Assembly: GCA_030431165.1 (NCBI GenBank)
Contig: JAUIJQ010000020.1
Span: 1 to 14,574, forward strand
Origin: Rhodothermia bacterium
Lineage (GTDB): Bacteria > Bacteroidota > Rhodothermia > Rhodothermales > JABDKH01
DNA: 14,574 nt
Direction: 5' to 3'
This document shows, one piece after another, positions 13,849 to 14,574 of this stretch (position 1 is the first letter of the stretch; each line of letters begins with the position of its first letter). The translations under genes and the position numbers were made by a program. The notes beneath the pieces are model-generated. The model was not told the DNA's origin. It was given only the letters and a program-made list of their open reading frames with translations, and did not search any database.

Positions 13849-14574
13849 GCGGCACGATTGTGGACAGTCGTGCCGGTAGTTCAAGCGAAGTAAGGCACAT
13901 CTCAAGAATGCGTAATTCAGGCGCTGAAGTAGTAGAGCAGCCAGCCCGGGTCTCAAATCAAGACCCACCGTCGACCTCGGCCGTACCGGTTCGATCCGGC
14001 GTCGATGAAGACGCCTTGCCGGCGGCCGAAGCGGGCTCATCGCGTTATCTTTTTCTGCGACATCGATTGCAGAATGGACTCGCACTGCTCGCGGGAGACA
14101 CGTTTGCTCTCGGAGCAGCGCTGGTGCTGGCGGGCACGGCACGGTTCCTCCTCGTTCAGGAACCGTATGACCCGAAGTGGGGAATTGTGCTCCTCGGCTT
14201 GTGGACCGCGGGATCGCTATTGCTGGGCTTGCTGCCAGGTTGGGGGCTGGGTGCCGTCGAAGAGCTGCGTCGCGTGACGCTGTTGCTCCTGTTTTCGTAC
14301 TTCGCGCTCGCCGTCGTTCTCTTCTTTTCAAAAGCGGCTGACACAGCGAGCCGCATCACGTTCGCCGCAGCGCTGGTGTACGACGGGGGATTCGTCGCAG
14401 CGTTCACGGTGCCGGTCTCGAGAATCGGGACGTGCCGGGCACAGCCCGTCGCAGCGTGGCAGTGCGTGTCGACGACGAGACCGCCGACACCCGGCGCGAA
14501 ATTCAGCAAGGCCACGAGGGCAGCGCCGGCGACCGGCAGCACGGCGAGCCAGAACAGCACGACGGCCCGCTGCT
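13845..14574 (+). CDS. WbaP-type initiating polyprenyl sugar-phosphate transferase, N-terminal part (3' truncated)
   Basis: An open frame runs from the TTG at 13845, which overlaps the GT26 stop as TTGA, to the window end. The TTG has a strong Shine-Dalgarno sequence, GGAGGAG (13830-13836), eight bases upstream; the alternative ATG at 13908 has none nearby. About 65 polar, probably disordered residues come first. They are followed by four hydrophobic helices: QNGLALLAGDTFALGAALVL, WGIVLLGLWTAGSLLLGLLP, LLLLFSYFALAVVLFFS and ITFAAALVYDGGFVAAFTVP. LPGWGLGAVEELRRVTLL between helices two and three is a hallmark of WbaP-like undecaprenyl-phosphate hexose-1-phosphate transferases, which start the repeat unit. 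The catalytic C-terminal domain is outside the window. After about 14425 the protein stops resembling the family, where (L/V)VRxLLxxxxWWGxPVVV-like sequence would be expected, and becomes Thr/Ala/Pro-rich; the true reading there is doubtful. Confidence 0.75.
   Translation, partial: MSGTIVDSRAGSSSEVRHISRMRNSGAEVVEQPARVSNQDPPSTSAVPVRSGVDEDALPAAEAGSSRYLFLRHRLQNGLALLAGDTFALGAALVLAGTARFLLVQEPYDPKWGIVLLGLWTAGSLLLGLLPGWGLGAVEELRRVTLLLLFSYFALAVVLFFSKAADTASRITFAAALVYDGGFVAAFTVPVSRIGTCRAQPVAAWQCVSTTRPPTPGAKFSKATRAAPATGSTASQNSTTARC
14425..14574 (-). other. Contig-end segment of different composition, possible chimera with a minus-strand coding fragment
   Basis: By hand count GC rises from 52% in 14281-14340 to 67% in 14461-14520 and 76% in 14521-14574. 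The + strand reading of the WbaP-like gene loses its family pattern here. The - strand is open from the window end and reads RAVVLFWLAVLPVAGAALVA followed by a Cys/His-rich DTHCHAATGCARHVP. That looks like a transmembrane helix plus a metal-binding or disulfide stretch, as in some membrane peptidases such as M56/BlaR1-like. It then runs without a break into shadow sequence of the WbaP gene. A misassembled end is the simplest reading; the family suggestion is weak. Confidence 0.35.

Noticed and set aside
3..14574. CRISPR array, tRNA/rRNA genes, insertion sequences or attachment sites
   Set aside because: I saw no regularly spaced repeats, tRNA-like folds, transposase genes or terminal inverted repeats on either strand.

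Overview
The window is part of a surface-polysaccharide (capsule, O-antigen or exopolysaccharide) biosynthesis locus of the Wzx/Wzy type. All twelve genes lie on the + strand. The best clue to the organism is the C-terminus of the 768-residue beta-helix protein, which ends in a type IX secretion sorting domain (NYPNPF, then VFDMLGR, then LSAGAYAVRV). That domain is characteristic of Bacteroidota and their relatives. Together with the fairly high GC content (about 60% by eye), it suggests a Rhodothermales/Balneolales-like bacterium. The taxonomic call is an inference.

Layout. Positions 3-9124 form one very compact run of eight genes: the 3' end of a Wzx-type flippase; a nucleotidyltransferase/thymidylate-kinase-like fusion; an APH-like small-molecule kinase; a GT4 glycosyltransferase; an O-antigen ligase/polymerase; a class I methyltransferase; a second GT4; and a secreted beta-helix protein. 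Many stop and start codons overlap (TGATG or ATGA), so translation is probably coupled. A 269-bp gap with hairpins follows, then a longer beta-helix paralogue with the type IX sorting domain (9394-11700). A 274-bp intergenic region (11701-11974) holds a terminator-like hairpin, a perfect dyad and a sigma-54-like promoter element. After it comes a second tight run: a CDP-paratose/tyvelose-2-epimerase-like SDR enzyme, a WecG/TagA/CpsF (GT26) glycosyltransferase and the N-terminal part of a WbaP-type initiating sugar-phosphate transferase. The last starts at a TTG with a strong Shine-Dalgarno sequence.

How the parts fit together. The WbaP-like enzyme would load the first sugar phosphate on undecaprenyl phosphate. 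GT26 and the two GT4 enzymes would extend the unit, the epimerase would supply an unusual nucleotide sugar, and the methyltransferase and possibly the two kinase-like proteins would decorate or activate it. The flippase would export the unit and the polymerase/ligase would polymerise or attach it. The two beta-helix proteins look like polysaccharide-acting enzymes (lyase or epimerase type). One has only a signal peptide and is predicted periplasmic. The other carries the type IX sorting domain and is predicted at the cell surface.

The least explained parts are the kinase/nucleotidyltransferase pair and the two-compartment beta-helix pair. The last ~150 bases do not continue the WbaP protein as expected and rise sharply in GC, so they may be a chimeric contig end.
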